From: Mycogone perniciosa
Lineage: Eukaryota > Ascomycota > Sordariomycetes > Hypocreales > Hypocreaceae
Direction: 5' to 3'
Assembly: GCA_025331125.1 (NCBI GenBank)
Contig: JAOALB010000109.1
Coordinates: 124,001 to 188,000, forward strand
DNA: 64,000 nt
The notes under the pieces are model-generated. The model had not been told where the DNA came from. It did no database searches and saw only the letters and a list, made by a program, of their open reading frames with translations. Shown here one piece after another: positions 10,756-23,484 of this stretch. Both the position numbers and the translations under genes were made by a program. Positions within the stretch are counted from its first letter, which is position 1; each line of letters opens with the position of its first letter.

Positions 10756-11649
10756 ATGTCACAAGTTTATCTCATTACAGGCGCATCCACAGGCTTCGGA
10801 GCCCTCGCAGCTCGCGCAATCGCAAAGAGAGGGCATACTGTCTTTGCGGGCATGTACATGCATGACGGCAATACCAGCAAATGCGAGGACGCCGCCTCGA
10901 AATTTGCCAAGGAACACAGCGTAGACCTCAGAACTGTGCCTCTGAATTTGCTATCGCAAGAGTCAGTGGACACAGCCGTATCAACTGTTATCAAAGCAAC
11001 TGGTCGGATCGATGCTGTCATCCACAATGCGGGCCATATGTGCTGGGGTCCATCTGAAAGCTTCAGCGCACGGCAGCTTCTTCACCTCTACGACGTTAAT
11101 GTTGTTGGGTGTCAAAGATTAAACCAGGCTGTATTACCGCATATGCGCAAGGCATTATCTGGGCATTTGATCTGGGTTTGCAGCGGTTCAACGTATGGCG
11201 GCAAGTCACCTATGATCGGGCCGTATTTTGCAGCAAAAGCTGCCCAAGACTCTCTTGCTCAGTCATACGCCCACGAGTTAATGCCTTGGGGCATTGAGAC
11301 GACTATTGTATCACCTGGTCTTTTTACAAAAGGCACGAATCACTTCCAGGATGCTGCAAAGCCTGACTTTCCAGCAATCGCTACAGAGTATAATGAGGGT
11401 CCGACGAAGCACCTCGCCGAGGAAACAATGAGCGGGACAGCAGGTCTACCCCCGCCTGACGCTGATCCATCTATTGTCGCGGATGCTCTCGCTGAGCTTT
11501 CAGACATTCCACGCGGCAAAAAACCGTTTAGAATGACTCCAGATCCTGTAATTGATGGGGGCGAGGGGGCTTCTATGGTTGTGGATAATAACAAGGCTAA
11601 CTTCTATCGTCGAATGGGCTTGGGAAAGTATTTGAACGTTTGGCTTTGA
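10756..11649 (+). CDS. Short-chain dehydrogenase/reductase, intact
   Basis: Cytosolic NAD(P)-dependent oxidoreductase of the classical SDR family, 297 aa, without introns. The cofactor motif TGASTGFG is at residues 8-15, NAG at 91-93, catalytic Ser at 143 or 145, and YFAAK (Tyr157, Lys161) as the YxxxK motif. An open extension of 31 codons upstream (from 10663) is leader: the ATG at 10756 has a good context (CATCATGTC), starts exactly at the usual distance before the Rossmann motif, and the TATA box would lie upstream of the extension. It is the nearest intact enzyme to the dead PKS, about 4.7 kb away. A role in polyketide tailoring is possible but not shown. Substrate unknown. Confidence 0.92.
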   Translation: MSQVYLITGASTGFGALAARAIAKRGHTVFAGMYMHDGNTSKCEDAASKFAKEHSVDLRTVPLNLLSQESVDTAVSTVIKATGRIDAVIHNAGHMCWGPSESFSARQLLHLYDVNVVGCQRLNQAVLPHMRKALSGHLIWVCSGSTYGGKSPMIGPYFAAKAAQDSLAQSYAHELMPWGIETTIVSPGLFTKGTNHFQDAAKPDFPAIATEYNEGPTKHLAEETMSGTAGLPPPDADPSIVADALAELSDIPRGKKPFRMTPDPVIDGGEGASMVVDNNKANFYRRMGLGKYLNVWL

Positions 11650-13419
11650 ATACTATATATATGTTAGCATGATATTGCCCTGCGCAATTGTTGAGACCCG
11701 GTGTATGGAGAACACCCATGAACCGCAAAGTACATCGCTTATCTGGTTAAGCTAATATTTGTGGTGTAGATGATCTTATGTAGTACTTATAACATTATCC
11801 GGGTATCCATGAACCTTCATTTCTGAATTCTGTTATTATCTATATACTCGGTGTTCCAGTTTTGGTTAATAAGATAATCAACCCTGTTACAGAGCGACTA
11901 AACTAGTTGTCTTCAAGGTTGCGGCTGTTAGTGCCCTCCAGAGTGCTGTTAGATTAGCTAGCGTTGCATACAGTCGCGATAAAATGGATGAAAGTTAACT
12001 GCTGGTGGGCTTGGAGTGAAGCAACATAACTACGCTGCGACCGAGCAACCAACTTAAATGTCCCTCCAATACACCAGATAGCTGTAGTATAAGTACGTGG
12101 GTCTTTACCATTGCGCGGGCCATAGTCATAAAGGTTTTTTTTGTAAGTAATATAGCTATTTAATGCCATACTTTGTAATTGGCGTATAGATAATGCACAC
12201 TGAAATTTATTGGTGGGGTGTGGCAGCGGGAGGGTAGGACAAAAAATGGAAGTTGTGTACAAACAGAGATATGCATGAGTGTAAATGGTGATTCTCTTTG
12301 ACAAATTTAGTGATGGCTGAAGATGCTCTGTAAGTAGTAATAAAATCAATACTTGGAGAATTCCCCAGAGCTTATAGACAAAGGGCACAGGCTGCATCAC
12401 CTCACATTTCAAGCCGAACTCGAAATCTGGAAACCCATGTAAGGCATGTAAACGGTACGCCCGCTTATAACTTATCTAAACTCGAATCTTTCACGATTCT
12501 CCCAAGTTCGAATAAAGAGATTTTTTTGCTATGCCCTAGTAAACTGGTGGATTTTAATATGTTCCAGGACCTCTACCATCAATAAACCTATTGTGTAAAA
12601 CTATGCTGCTACCAAGGTGCCGGAAGAGAGTCTACCAGGCCAAGAAACCGCTGTACCATTCGGAGTACAGCGATCGCAATTGTGTTAACCGTTGTTCAGG
12701 TAGGCTGCAAAATACCAGCTCATTGTATCCGGTGAATTATTCGATTATGAGGTTCAGATCATAGCTACCAATCAAATACTACCACAAAAGAGGTCATCAG
12801 TGTATGGGTTCCGTCTTTACACGAGAGTGGTGAACTTGCGCATGGTACCTACTCAACCTTTGCATTTTTCACATAAGGGAGACATTTCTGAGCTCTTCTT
12901 ACATATACTATGCAGTACAGTACCTGCGATTAACATGTGACTGGTCTTGGACCTTTCGACAATAGAAAAACGCGTATGCTTGATCTGTGCGTTGTGGGCC
13001 CGACAGTAACGTATGCCTAAGGTACATGTCATTGATTATATATACCTAGTACGTCTGGATGATTACTTTTTCCTCTTCTTCAAGGGAGAACAACCCTCAT
13101 CTTGAAAAACAGAAGATAGAGGTAACACACATGAATACACATAAATGAGCAAGTTCTGCTAGTTACCAATAGATTGAGCCCGTCGTGTATCCAACAAGTT
13201 CTAATAAGGTTTCCAAGCCTCTCACTGTCTGGCCTAAAGATATGCAACTATCCCCATGTAGGCTTGGTGGCTTCAATAAATACATATGCAATCCTTCACA
13301 ATCCTCTATTAATCCGACTCTCTCCCACGAAGTGTGGGGTTGAATAACTCTCGCTTCTCAAGGACACAATTCCTTCCCCAAAACAGATACAACACAGTGG
13401 TGATCCTTAACAAGCAGCT
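11650..13419. other. Intergenic stretch, no supported gene
   Basis: A 152-codon minus-strand frame (11954-12412) shows no domain and has biased low-complexity hydrophobic text, so I treat it as chance. No RNA gene or repeat is evident. The last 150 bases are the presumptive promoter of the GT32 gene. Confidence 0.5.
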
Positions 13420-14632
13420 ATGTTACGCTGGCTACACTTGCATAGTACTTTTCGAAGATTGGCAACTATCCTCTCTCTATTTATTATCATCATTTTTCTT
13501 CATGATATATACCTTGGGCGTGGCTCCGGTCTCTTCCGATCAGACACCTGTTTGCGCTCTGTCTTGCCTCAACATGAATTCCTCATTACTGCGAAGCACT
13601 GTCCGCTTTCACCTTCGTCTCACAAGCCAAAGACTCCACAAAATGCAAAGCTAGCATCGGCTATATCGCCAGCAGAGCTCCTCTGCCGACAACCAGCTCT
13701 AGCATCCAAGGGGATTCCAAAACTGCTCCACCAAAGCTGGAAATCGACTGATCTGCCTGCCAAATTCCAAAAGTGGAGCAACACATGTCGCGAGAGGCAT
13801 CCCGACTGGGAATGGGTGCTATGGACCGATGAGGATAACCTCCAACTTATTAAGACTCACTTCTCGTGGTTGGAAGAGACTTATTTAAGTTTGCCAGGGA
13901 ATATTTATCGAGCCGATTTGGCTCGGAACCTTTACATGTATATGTTTGGCGGGTGAGTTTACGGTCTGCATCGGATCAATCCGTTTTCATGTGAACGCAT
14001 GCAGGTGAGCAAAGACGATGGCTAACTTGGGGACTAGAGTTTATGCTGATCTAGATACTGAGTGCCTGCGCCATATACCTGATGCTCTTGCAGCATACAA
14101 CATGTCCTTTCCCAACCCTGTCGACAAGACATCCGATGACAATCAGAGGGGCCAGACTGCTGTGTTTGGTCGCATGGGCTCTAACTCCACCTTCCTCCAC
14201 AGTATACCGAATGCTTGGATGGCTGCTTCGCCTAGACATCCCTTCTTCCTCTATCCCCTGGAGTTTGCTCGAGCCGAGATTAAAAAGAGCAAACAGATTT
14301 TGAATATTGGGTATGCGTATCCTGCAGCAGAAGAATTGACTGGCCCAATTGCTTTGCGGGTGAGTATTCAGCGATACAAATCGTGTATGAAGACAGTGGA
14401 TGAGGTGGTCCTGCTACCCGATGGCTTGATATACCCTTATAATTGGCATACAGCACAAGAAGCATCATTGTCTATTTGCTCAGCTGAGAGGGATACGTTC
14501 AATGCGAGCCAGTGCAAGGAGATGCTCAACGCTCAAGAGAAGGGTAGCATATCCATCACCTACTGGAGCCACACACATAGGGGCAATGGCGCAGATGATG
14601 AAAATATTGCACGGATCAGTCGAGTGGAATGA
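13420..14632 (+). CDS. GT32-family glycosyltransferase (OCH1/MIPC-synthase type), two exons
   Basis: Predicted type II Golgi membrane glycosyltransferase, 375 aa, coding exons 13420-13952 and 14038-14632. A signal anchor spans about residues 13-30 after a short Arg-rich cytoplasmic tail. IPKLLHQSW opens the catalytic domain, and IYRADLARNLYMYMFGG leads into the DXD metal and nucleotide-sugar motif (YADLDTE, Asp182 and Asp184), which is formed across the splice junction. These are the hallmarks of the GT32 / Gly_transf_sug family, which includes fungal mannosyltransferases. Intron: donor GTGAGT, branch GCTAAC (14021-14026), acceptor CTAG, 85 nt. The frame is clean and the length is normal for small GT32 members. 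Donor and acceptor sugars cannot be told from sequence. Confidence 0.92.
13953..14037 (+). other. Intron of the GT32 gene
   Basis: GTGAGT donor, GCTAAC branch point 11 nt before the acceptor AG. Splicing restores the GG-V-YADLD motif; reading through gives an immediate TGA. Confidence 0.9.
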
Positions 14633-15153
14633 GAAGTCCCATCAGCTTGCAACAGCGAGGGGTTTTAAGACACATTCCTTTCTTCGTACATTCCGTCATC
14701 CGTCAAACAATGCTCCTTTGTCAGTCAACCTCAGCAACGATGGTTCCACATCGCGGCACGTTCCTTCGTCCCTCACTAGCTTGCAACAATAGCCGGATTC
14801 GTAAGTCTATAGCGATATCATGACAAATAGATTACCTACTTCAAGGACCCGGATAGTCAGCAGCTTTTCATATATTTGAGCAGCAGCTTTTCCCACCTAA
14901 CTTAGCATCAGCAAGAGGGTCGAATTCAATCATTCCCAATCCACCTCTGAACCCTCATACCGTTGATCTGTGATTAATATCCTTAACTATGCGCCTTTCA
15001 GGAAGCCAATGCAATGTCGTATATGGGGCGTGGAGATTTTGGTAAACAGCAAAGGCTTAGAATATACCAATGAGGAGGAGATATCCTATCTGATGTACAA
15101 GACCACACGCAGTGGAGAAATCTACTTGATTGGGATGAATACTTTTCATGATT
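14633..15153. other. Intergenic stretch between GT32 and the CLC remnant
   Basis: No convincing gene. The 75-codon plus-strand frame at 14970-15197 has no domain and overlaps the coding antisense of the CLC remnant, so I regard it as chance. Confidence 0.5.
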
Positions 15154-15571
15154 CTACCTTAATCCGTCGAAGAAGCTCAGCAGGCGCTTCTTGGTGATCA
15201 CTCCAACCAACTTAGCAGACCCTTGCTCAACCACGATCAGCGTGTTGAAAATACCCATGGCATATGCCCTGCTAGTTTGCGATTACAAGTCCAGCATCCA
15301 CCGGACCTCGGGCTCTGACACTGGCTAGTTTGGTCCGGAGAGTGGAGTTTGTAACCCGGTAATTTGGACCAGTAAGCACTGTGATCTCTTCCATTGTGTT
15401 TGCCGGTAGAACAAGGACTTCCATCGTGGTAAATCCTTCAGAGTCTCTGAGCGCCCTAGCTTAGCAAGGGTGTGTTCCGAGTCTAGGAAGAGTGGCCTAG
15501 CAGATGCTGCGCCAGGTCATAGACTCCATCCGTGCTGATGCAATCGGCAACCCATTTCCGCCGTGAGTATG
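15154..15571 (-). pseudogene. CLC-type chloride channel/transporter, 3' part (CBS domains)
   Basis: Read on the minus strand from 15571: KWVADCISTDGVYDLAQHLL, the segment following the last CLC membrane helices, then two CBS-like stretches (EVLVLPANTM and, near the end, GIFNTLIVVEQG followed by LVGVITKKRLLSFF) and a stop at 15156-15154. Several frameshifts separate these blocks, including one extra G next to the junction. The upstream half of the gene lies at 23073-23277, across the Gypsy insertion. Fungal CLC proteins move chloride across Golgi, vacuolar or plasma membranes; this copy cannot be functional. Confidence 0.85.
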
Positions 15572-15958
15572 TGTGACGATCCGGGTTGATTCTCAACAGT
15601 CAAACCGAGGTTCGTGGGTTTATATTGACAGAGAGGTCAAGGATGAATATTAAACAGGGTAATGTAGTCACGATTCTGTAGAACAGGTGGTTCTAGTAAA
15701 TGCAATTATTAACAACTGTCTAAGTAACTATACTAAATAATCGTGACTTATCTAGTCTTATATATAAAAGAGATATATAGTGAATGTACTTGGATTGTTT
15801 AGATTATAGCGATCCTGTCGATCCAGGATTACGGTTTTGTACAGTGATCCCTTTTATAGGATTACGCTTATAGCTATAATCTATTAGTAATTAGTTAGAG
15901 GTTCCGATATTCTGCTGTAATCCTATAACTAGGTCTTCGATATAGTTGGGTCGTAATA
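15572..15958 (-). repeat. 3' LTR (element orientation) of Gypsy copy 1
   Basis: On the plus strand it begins TGTGACGATCCGGG and ends TCGTAATA (TCGTGACA before RIP). The outermost bases are almost free of RIP while the inner half is affected. A TATATATAA box sits mid-LTR. Confidence 0.85.
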
Positions 15959-15977
15959 CAATATCCCCCTCCCGTTA
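15959..15977 (-). other. Polypurine tract of Gypsy copy 1
   Basis: On the minus strand a run of purines (ACGGGAGGGGGATATTG) lies directly before the 3' LTR. This supports minus orientation. Confidence 0.6.
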
Positions 15978-18900
15978 ATCTTATCCTTAAGACCTGTTGG
16001 TTCCTTTATAAGTTTTGTCCGTTTATTCTCTTTACCCTTCCTATACTAACACTATAACAGATTGTATTGCCAAACCTCGCGCTCGTAAATCTAACGAGTA
16101 TGCCTTACTTACTTCTTTAATTCTTTCTAAAGGCAATCCCGCTAATATACCTTGCACTTTTTGCTTTTAGAAGAAATTGGTCTGTCGGATAATGAGTAAC
16201 TCTTTAAAGTGTAGCGAATATGTGCGTCAGGGCTGTTCCTGTAATAGGGTTTTAGTCGCTTCATTTTATGCACTCTTTTCTTTCCTCTCCTTTATATCTT
16301 TCCACTAACTTCTTTAATTACGCGCGTGCTTAAGCAGCAGAAAAAGTTTAAGTTGGAAAAGGATAAAATAAGTAAAAAGCTAAAGGGTCTTTATTCCCGT
16401 CTACCAGAGCTTTAATCGCAGATTACAGCGGCTATAGGGCATTTAAACCGCATTCAGTATACTAAAAAGAAGGTATATAAGCAATATACTAAACTTTTTA
16501 AATAAAGGCTGCAGGGTTTAAATAAAGAGGATAGTATACTGCCCTCCTTATCTATCTAGGAGGCAGAGGTAGTAATTGATCTTTAGTCGCTGGGGGTGCC
16601 CGTTAAGGTAGATTAGGCTTCTTTAAGGCTTAGCGACAATTTTGCGGACTTAAATCCCCTAATCTTAAGGACTAGTAAAACTGTTTAAGTTTATTTTTAG
16701 CGTTTAATAGGTATTTAGTAAATTCTTAAAAGTTATATTCCTTTTTATAGTTTTTCTATTTAACTAAATATTAGCGTTTATTATTTTTTACTTTTATAGC
16801 TTTAACTTTTTTAACTTTATATTCTTTTTTAACTGCTAAAACTTTAATTAAGTTTATAATTAATCTATTTTTTAATTTATTTTATAATGCTTTTTTAAAT
16901 AGTAAAATATAAAATACTAGGTAGATTCGGATACTGTCTAGTAGTATAAGTTTATAAGTGACTTTTAAAATAACTTTTTTAACTAGGTAAAGTTTAAGTT
17001 TTTTAAAATTTAATTTATCGCTTAATTGTATTATCTTAATATTTACAGTCTTTTTTCCTAGCGAATAACATTATAGGTAAACTATATCTCCCTTTTTAAA
17101 GATTAGTCCCTTTAATCTATACTTATTAGTATACTTTTTTATTTTTTTTTATATAAAGTAAAGGTATACCTGCATTTCTTTATATAACTGCTTTATATCT
17201 TTAGCTTTAATTTATACTTTATTAATATATAGGCCTTTTTTCAGTACTTTATATACATTTAGTATAAAACTATAGTTAATGTATATAAAGTTAAATCTAA
17301 TTAACTCCAAAATGTCGCTATTATAGGATATTTATATAATTAGTAACTTCTCTATTTAATTATTGTAATTAAAGTTAATATAACTTCTTAAATAAACTTT
17401 AATAACTTAATTAATACATTTTATCTATCTGTTTATTTATAGGTAATATATAGTATTAAGCTTATAGTTTATACTTAACTAATTTATAAATACTTACTAG
17501 AATTTAAATGCAAAGGTTAATCCTTAGTTAAAAATAATCTTGGCTAGAATTATATAATTGGCTGCAATAAATTGTAAAAGTATATAAGCTAGTGTTTCTG
17601 TATTTATTACTTTTTTATATAAAAAGAAATAAGAGTATTTAATAAATCAGTCTATAATTACTAAAATATTATTATATTTAATCTTTAATCTTAATTTAAT
17701 AGATAATAATAGTTTAATAATAAAATCTAATAAAATTAATTCTTATAGTTGCTTTAGTACTAGTAAAGGTTAAAGTTTACTGTATAGTTTATATTTCGAG
17801 GGTTTAACTGTTTTATAAATTATATAGCAAGAAATAATATCTTATATAACTTTTTTAAGCCCTTAAAATTTAAAGTACTTTTAAACTTATTTATAGGTTT
17901 TATAAATACCTTTATATTTATATACTAGGTGTTAATAAACTTCTATAACTATATTTTTCTAAAGTTTATTTAAGATTTAAATCTTTCTATTTTATTATTA
18001 AATTCCTTTATTATTAAACTTTACATCTTTTAGGAATCTATTATTATCTTAGGTAATATAATACTCTTTAATATATTAAAGTATAGCATTATTATTAAAT
18101 ACCTTATATATAACTTAAAGTGCTATTTATTAATAGTATCCTTTAAAGGTTTATTTTAAAATCTGCCTAGTATATTTAATCTTTCTTTAGTTATAGTTAG
18201 CTTATTTATTAAGTATATCTGCTTATTTATTCTCGGATCCTTTTTAGTAGATTAAGATATAATCGAATTTTAAAAGATATTCCGCGTAGTAGATTTATTT
18301 TCCAGAAAGTTATTAAACTATCGCGAAGTACGCGATATTCTTATAGTCAGTATATACTTTAACTTTATATATTCCTTTTAGTAAATAGTATTGCTATTCT
18401 TTAAATGCAAGAATAATAGCAAGGAATTTTTTATTATATATCAGATAGTTTAATTCTGCGCTATATAGCATTTAAAAATAAAAGGCAATAAAGTATAGCT
18501 TGCTATTTTTATCCTTTTAATTAAATTAAGCTTTTATAGTAAAGTTAAAAGTATCTATTTCGACTTCTGTTTCTTTAAATAGGTTAAATATAATAAATAT
18601 AAGTTCTTTTAAAATAAGCTACTTAAATTTATTAAAGGCTTTTTATATATTTAATGCCTATAAAAACTTTTAATTCTTTTTAGTAAGTTTATAAAAGATT
18701 TATATAATACTTCTATAGCCTTTAATAAATTATTAATAATAATTAACAAATCTTAAAAAGCTTTAAACTTCCTTAACTATTATAGGTATAGGCTAGTCTT
18801 TTACTATTTGCACTTTTAATAAATTTATATAAATTTCTTTAAAGGTAATAATATAGTTTAAAAAAGTAACTTTTTGTATATAGAATTTGCATTTTTTAGG

Positions 18901-21900
18901 TTTTATAAATAGTTTAGTATTTTATAGTGTCTATAATACTTTATAGATATATACCTTATATTCTTTAAGGGTATCCGAGAAGATTAGGATATTATCTAGG
19001 TAAATAACTATAAAAATATTAAAGTACTCTTTTAATATATTATTAATTATCTTTTAAAATATTGCAGGGGCATTAGTAAAACTAAAAGGTATAATAAAGT
19101 ATTTGAATAAGCTATACTTAGTTTAAAATGCAGTTATTTATTTATATCCTTCTTTAATTCGGATAAAGTTATAAGCGCCTTTAAAATCCAGCGCTATAAA
19201 CTATTTTTTCCTATATAATTTATCCCGTAATTCTATAATTAACAGTAATAGAGTTCTATCTTTAACAGTAGCTTTATTAAGCTATTAGTAATCTATAATT
19301 AACTATAATTTACCTCCTTTCTTTAATATAAATATAACAGGATAGCCTACTTCCAATAAAAAGGGTTAAATATACCCTTTAGCTAGTATATTGTCTAAAT
19401 AGTCGCGTAAACTTTTAAGCTCTTTTTTATTTAGATTATAAATTTTATAAAAGGTAATACTAGCACTGTCTTTAAACTTAATTATATAATCCTATTAACT
19501 ATATTCCGGTAGCTTTATATTAAGTATTTCCTTAAACAATTTATTATACTTTTAGTATTCTTTAAGGATATTCTATAGCTATTCTAATAATACTGCTGTT
19601 TTAAAGCTTTTTATTTTAAGTATTTTATTAATATTATTAAATACTTTCTATAAAAAGGCAATTATTCTTTAGATTTATTTATTTTTTCCTTTACTTTACT
19701 TAAATTTTACTTTTAGGTAAATTATTTCTATAATTAAATTAAAGGTAACTTTCCTAATTCCTTTCTTTAGTATACTTAAAGGTTTTACGCAGGATTTCTA
19801 CCCTGCAGCTAAAGCCTTTTTAATAATTCTAATCGCTAGGAAAGCTTTATTATCGCGCTAATAAAGCTAGCTATTCTCCCAGTTAATATCAGGGTTATTA
19901 TATTTTAACTAAGGATAGCCGAGAATAATATTATACCTATCAATATTTGCTATATTGCAAGGGACTACTCCTTTATTTAGCAATTTTAAGTTTAAGATAA
20001 TTAGTCTTTTACTTAACTTATCTATTATTATATATAAAGGCTCCTTTTTCTGCCTAATAAAGTTAATATAATTTAATTTTCTCTTTTTAAAGTAACTGTA
20101 AGCAATTTACAGTTATAGGTGCAATAAAATTGCCTATCGCTCCGCTATCCACTAATATATATAGCCGATATCCTTTAACTATTATCTTTAATTTAAAATA
20201 TAATAAATCTTTATTATTACTTTTATTATTTAATATTTTAAAAGATATAATTTATTAATTATTACTTTATAGCCTTTTTATAGGTAATGTTAATTATTTC
20301 CTAATTTCTTTCTTTTTATGCAGATTTTGCAATTAATTAGGGTTCTTTAAAGTAAATACTACTTTCTCCTATTATAGGCAGTTCCTTTATAAGTAATAAA
20401 ATTAAACTAGTTTTAATGCAGCTCCTTTATAATCTAATTAATCTCTCTGTCTTTTAAAGTAGGTTTATACCCTATATATTTCCGCATTCGCTACTTTTAG
20501 AGTTTTTCCTATAAGTAGATAGCGCATTTATCCTTTAAGTCTTTATAGCTAACGATATTCCTTTAGGGTTTCAGTATCTAGTTTAATAATAATAATCTTA
20601 AAGTCTTAATACTGTATAGTTACAATCTATTCTTTAAAAGCATTATAATCCTATACTTATTCTATAAGGTAAAACAGGATTTTAATCGGAAATGCATTAT
20701 ATTTTACTTTCTTATAAAAGTATACTATACACTTATATATAATATAAATGACTTAGGATATAGTATAGTGCTTTTTATAAATAAGGTTATTTACAGTATA
20801 GTCTCTTTATATATAAAAATATATAAATTCTTTATATATAGCTAAAGCAATTAAAATAACTCTAACAGCTATTTTATTATTAGCTTTATTTTATATATAA
20901 AGCTATTTATATAGGTATAGGTTTATCCTGTTTTGCTGTATACCTATAGTAACCCTTTTAATTAGGTTTAGGTAATATTTATTTAGCTTACCCTTAAAAT
21001 TACTGTTTATAGGTAATATATTTTCTAGTTTTAAAGGTATAGCACTATATAGTAATAGTCTATATTATAAAAGGTTATTTTTATCTTTATTATTAAAGTT
21101 ACTGCTGCTAGTTTATCCTTTATTATTTGCAGTAATTTAATTAAAATATTAATAGTCGATTACAGTAATTATTTATTTATCTAAAATATTATTATCCCTA
21201 TTTAACTTTATATAGCTAAAGTCTAGGTTTTATTCTATTAAACTATCTAAGTATAGTAAATACCTATTTATTTTATTTTCTTTAAGAATATCTTTAAAAG
21301 TTAAGGATTTAAGTCTTAACCGGTATCCCCTTTAATTTATTATAGATATTTTTTTAAGTTGTTTTAAGTATTATCTGCTTTTATCTTTATTAAATTTATA
21401 AATAGGGCAGCTATTATTATAGTATATAGTTTAGCTAAATAATATATAATTAATAGTTTTTGAAACTATATTAACCTTTTATCTAGGTTAGCGCAGGCTT
21501 TTAGGGTTTATTAATTCTCGGCTTTTATAAAGCTTTATAGTCCTTTAAAATATATTTTAGTTTATTACAGTTATAATAAATAACCTTTACCTTTCTTTTT
21601 TAAATAGCGTCTAAATCCATTTAACTAAATCTCCTATTATTAAAGCTAGCAATATATTCTTATCGCTTTTTGCTTTAGTTTATATATCTTTAATATTTAT
21701 AAACTTATCTAGATTACTATTATCCTTTCTTTATATTTAAGTAAAGTTTATAAAGTAAATTATTTGCATTTATGCATTTTTTAATAAACTTAATAATGCC
21801 TTTATCACGAAAGAATTTATAAGCTTCCCTTTTAACTTTTAGTTTAAGTTTATTGTAAAAACATTTAATAAAAGCAGAGTTTCTTTATTTAACTTTAAAA

Positions 21901-22685
21901 GTATAGTTCTTAAAATATATAGTATAGTCGAAGCATTTTCCCTTTTAGACTAAGTTTATAAGTTTATTTTCTGCAGTGTATTCTTTACTAATATTATTAA
22001 AGATATTCTTTAACTCTTTTTTACATCGATTATAGCTAGCGAATATAAGCTGTATTTACTTATCGGCTTTACTTTTATTATTAAAGAAATCCCTTTAAGT
22101 AAGTTTAAACCATTTTAAGGCGTTTCTTTTAAGTTATCCAGCAGCTAAAAGGACTTTACTAATCTTTATATTAAAGCTAGTTAAAAAGTAGGTAAAATAG
22201 TTATATAGTTAAGTAAAAAACGGTTAAAGTGCTACAGTACTTTTATTAAAGGGTTTAAAGGGCTGTATTTTAAGCGACTCTCTTAAATCCTTTAAAAGTC
22301 AGTTCCCTCTATAATTTAGTATAAGGTTTAGAGCAGGTAGGGCCTAATTCTATAAGCTTATAATAGTGGCTTGCTGTTAGTAAATTATTTACTAAAGTCT
22401 AGCGTTTTCAGTAACCAGATATTAATAGCGTTATTCCTATTTTATACAATTAGCTTCTATACATTAAAAGGCTTCCTTTATGCAAATATATAGTTATTCC
22501 GTTTTATTGACTTTATCTTTATCTTCGCTTCCATTTATATTATTATCTCCGTTATTATCCTGCCCTTAGCAAAGAGGTAGAATAGAAGGTAGAGTATTAG
22601 GATTATTAGAAAAGGATACTGCAGCGGATATACTTATAATATTACTCAGGATTCTTAGTAGCCTTTTAAACAAAAGTCGTTAATA

Positions 22686-23072
22686 TATAATAATCCAGGT
22701 TAATTCTTAACAGTTAAACCAAGGTTTATAGGTTTATATTAATAGAGAGGTTAAAGATAAATACTAAACAGGGTAACGTAGTCACAATTCTATAGAACAG
22801 GTAGTTCTGGTAAATGCAATTATTAATAACTATCTAAATAACTACACTAAATGATTATAACTTATCTAGTCTTATATACAAAGGAGATATATAGTAAATG
22901 TACTTAAATCATTTAAATTATAGCGATCCTATTGATCTAGGATTACGGTTTTATACAGTGATCCCTCTTATAACATTACGCTTATAGCTACAATCCATTA
23001 GTGATTGGTTGGAGGTTCCGACGTTCTGCCGTGATCCCGTGACCAGGTCTTCGACATGGTCGGGTCGTGACA
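22686..23072 (-). repeat. 5' LTR (element orientation) of Gypsy copy 1
   Basis: Starts TATAATAATCC on the plus strand, the RIP form of TGTGACGATCC, and ends GGTCGTGACA intact. The last 120 bp keep their GC content whereas the same bases in the other LTR are mutated. Confidence 0.85.
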
Positions 23073-23277
23073 GTATGGCAATGATGAACGGTGTAATGAA
23101 GCTCACTTCTCCAGTTAGGTCAAACATGGCGACTGCCAGGCTAACAGTCATTCTGCTGACTCCAGCAAGGAAGACGGCCGACCCAACCATGGCAAAGATG
23201 CTTTGTGAGATACGCGGAACTAGTTGGCCCACCATCCAAAGCCGAAATGATGTTTTTGACCTCAAATGAGGCCTCAA
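23073..23277 (-). pseudogene. CLC-type chloride channel, 5' part of the split gene
   Basis: Minus-strand frame: IFAMVGSAVFLAGVSRMTVS followed by MFDLTGEVSFITPFIIAI. This is the signature of the late membrane helices of eukaryotic CLC proteins (usual form: AMVGAAA-LGGVTRMTVSL, MFELTG, PIMIAV). It runs straight into the Gypsy end, and the next residues (TA-KWVAD) continue at 15571 downward. Upstream of 23277 I cannot follow the CLC reading. The pore-lining N-terminal half is absent from the window, so the gene was already truncated or is too decayed to see. Confidence 0.8.
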
Positions 23278-23484
23278 AGGCTAGCCGTTGGATTTCAGGC
23301 CGGCCATTCAGAGGAAGTGCCTCTAGTCATCATGTCTCTCACAATGAGAAGATCAAGACGCTAAGATGGAACATGGGAATACGGAACAATAAGAAGACTG
23401 TAGACCCATGCGAATCGACGTCAATACCGCCATCTTCATCCGCTAATCAGGCACTGTCATAAAGTCTATCTTACTACTCGCTAC

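Larger units (their letters stand above)
15572..23072 (-). mobile_element. LTR retrotransposon, Ty3/Gypsy, RIP-degraded (Gypsy copy 1)
   Basis: The element is 7501 bp with LTRs of equal length (387 bp each) and a perfect 5-bp target duplication GTATG (15567-15571 and 23073-23077). Coding orientation is minus: the reverse transcriptase core reads YLDN-ILIFS at 19002-18976, where the family has YLDD, so one Asp is changed by a RIP-type transition. Capsid sequences would lie near 22 kb, then protease, RT, RNase H and integrase toward 16 kb. A polypurine tract (GGGAGGGGGATATTG on the minus strand) adjoins the left LTR. TA-rich composition, almost no CpA and dense stops show RIP. The insertion split a CLC gene. 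Confidence 0.9.

Noticed and set aside
11954..12412. 152-codon minus-strand frame as a gene
   Set aside because: No domain, no promoter signal, low-complexity Leu/Thr/Tyr-rich text.
13954..13956. TGA ending the first GT32 frame
   Set aside because: It is inside the GTGAGT donor of an 85-nt intron; the second exon completes the DXD motif.
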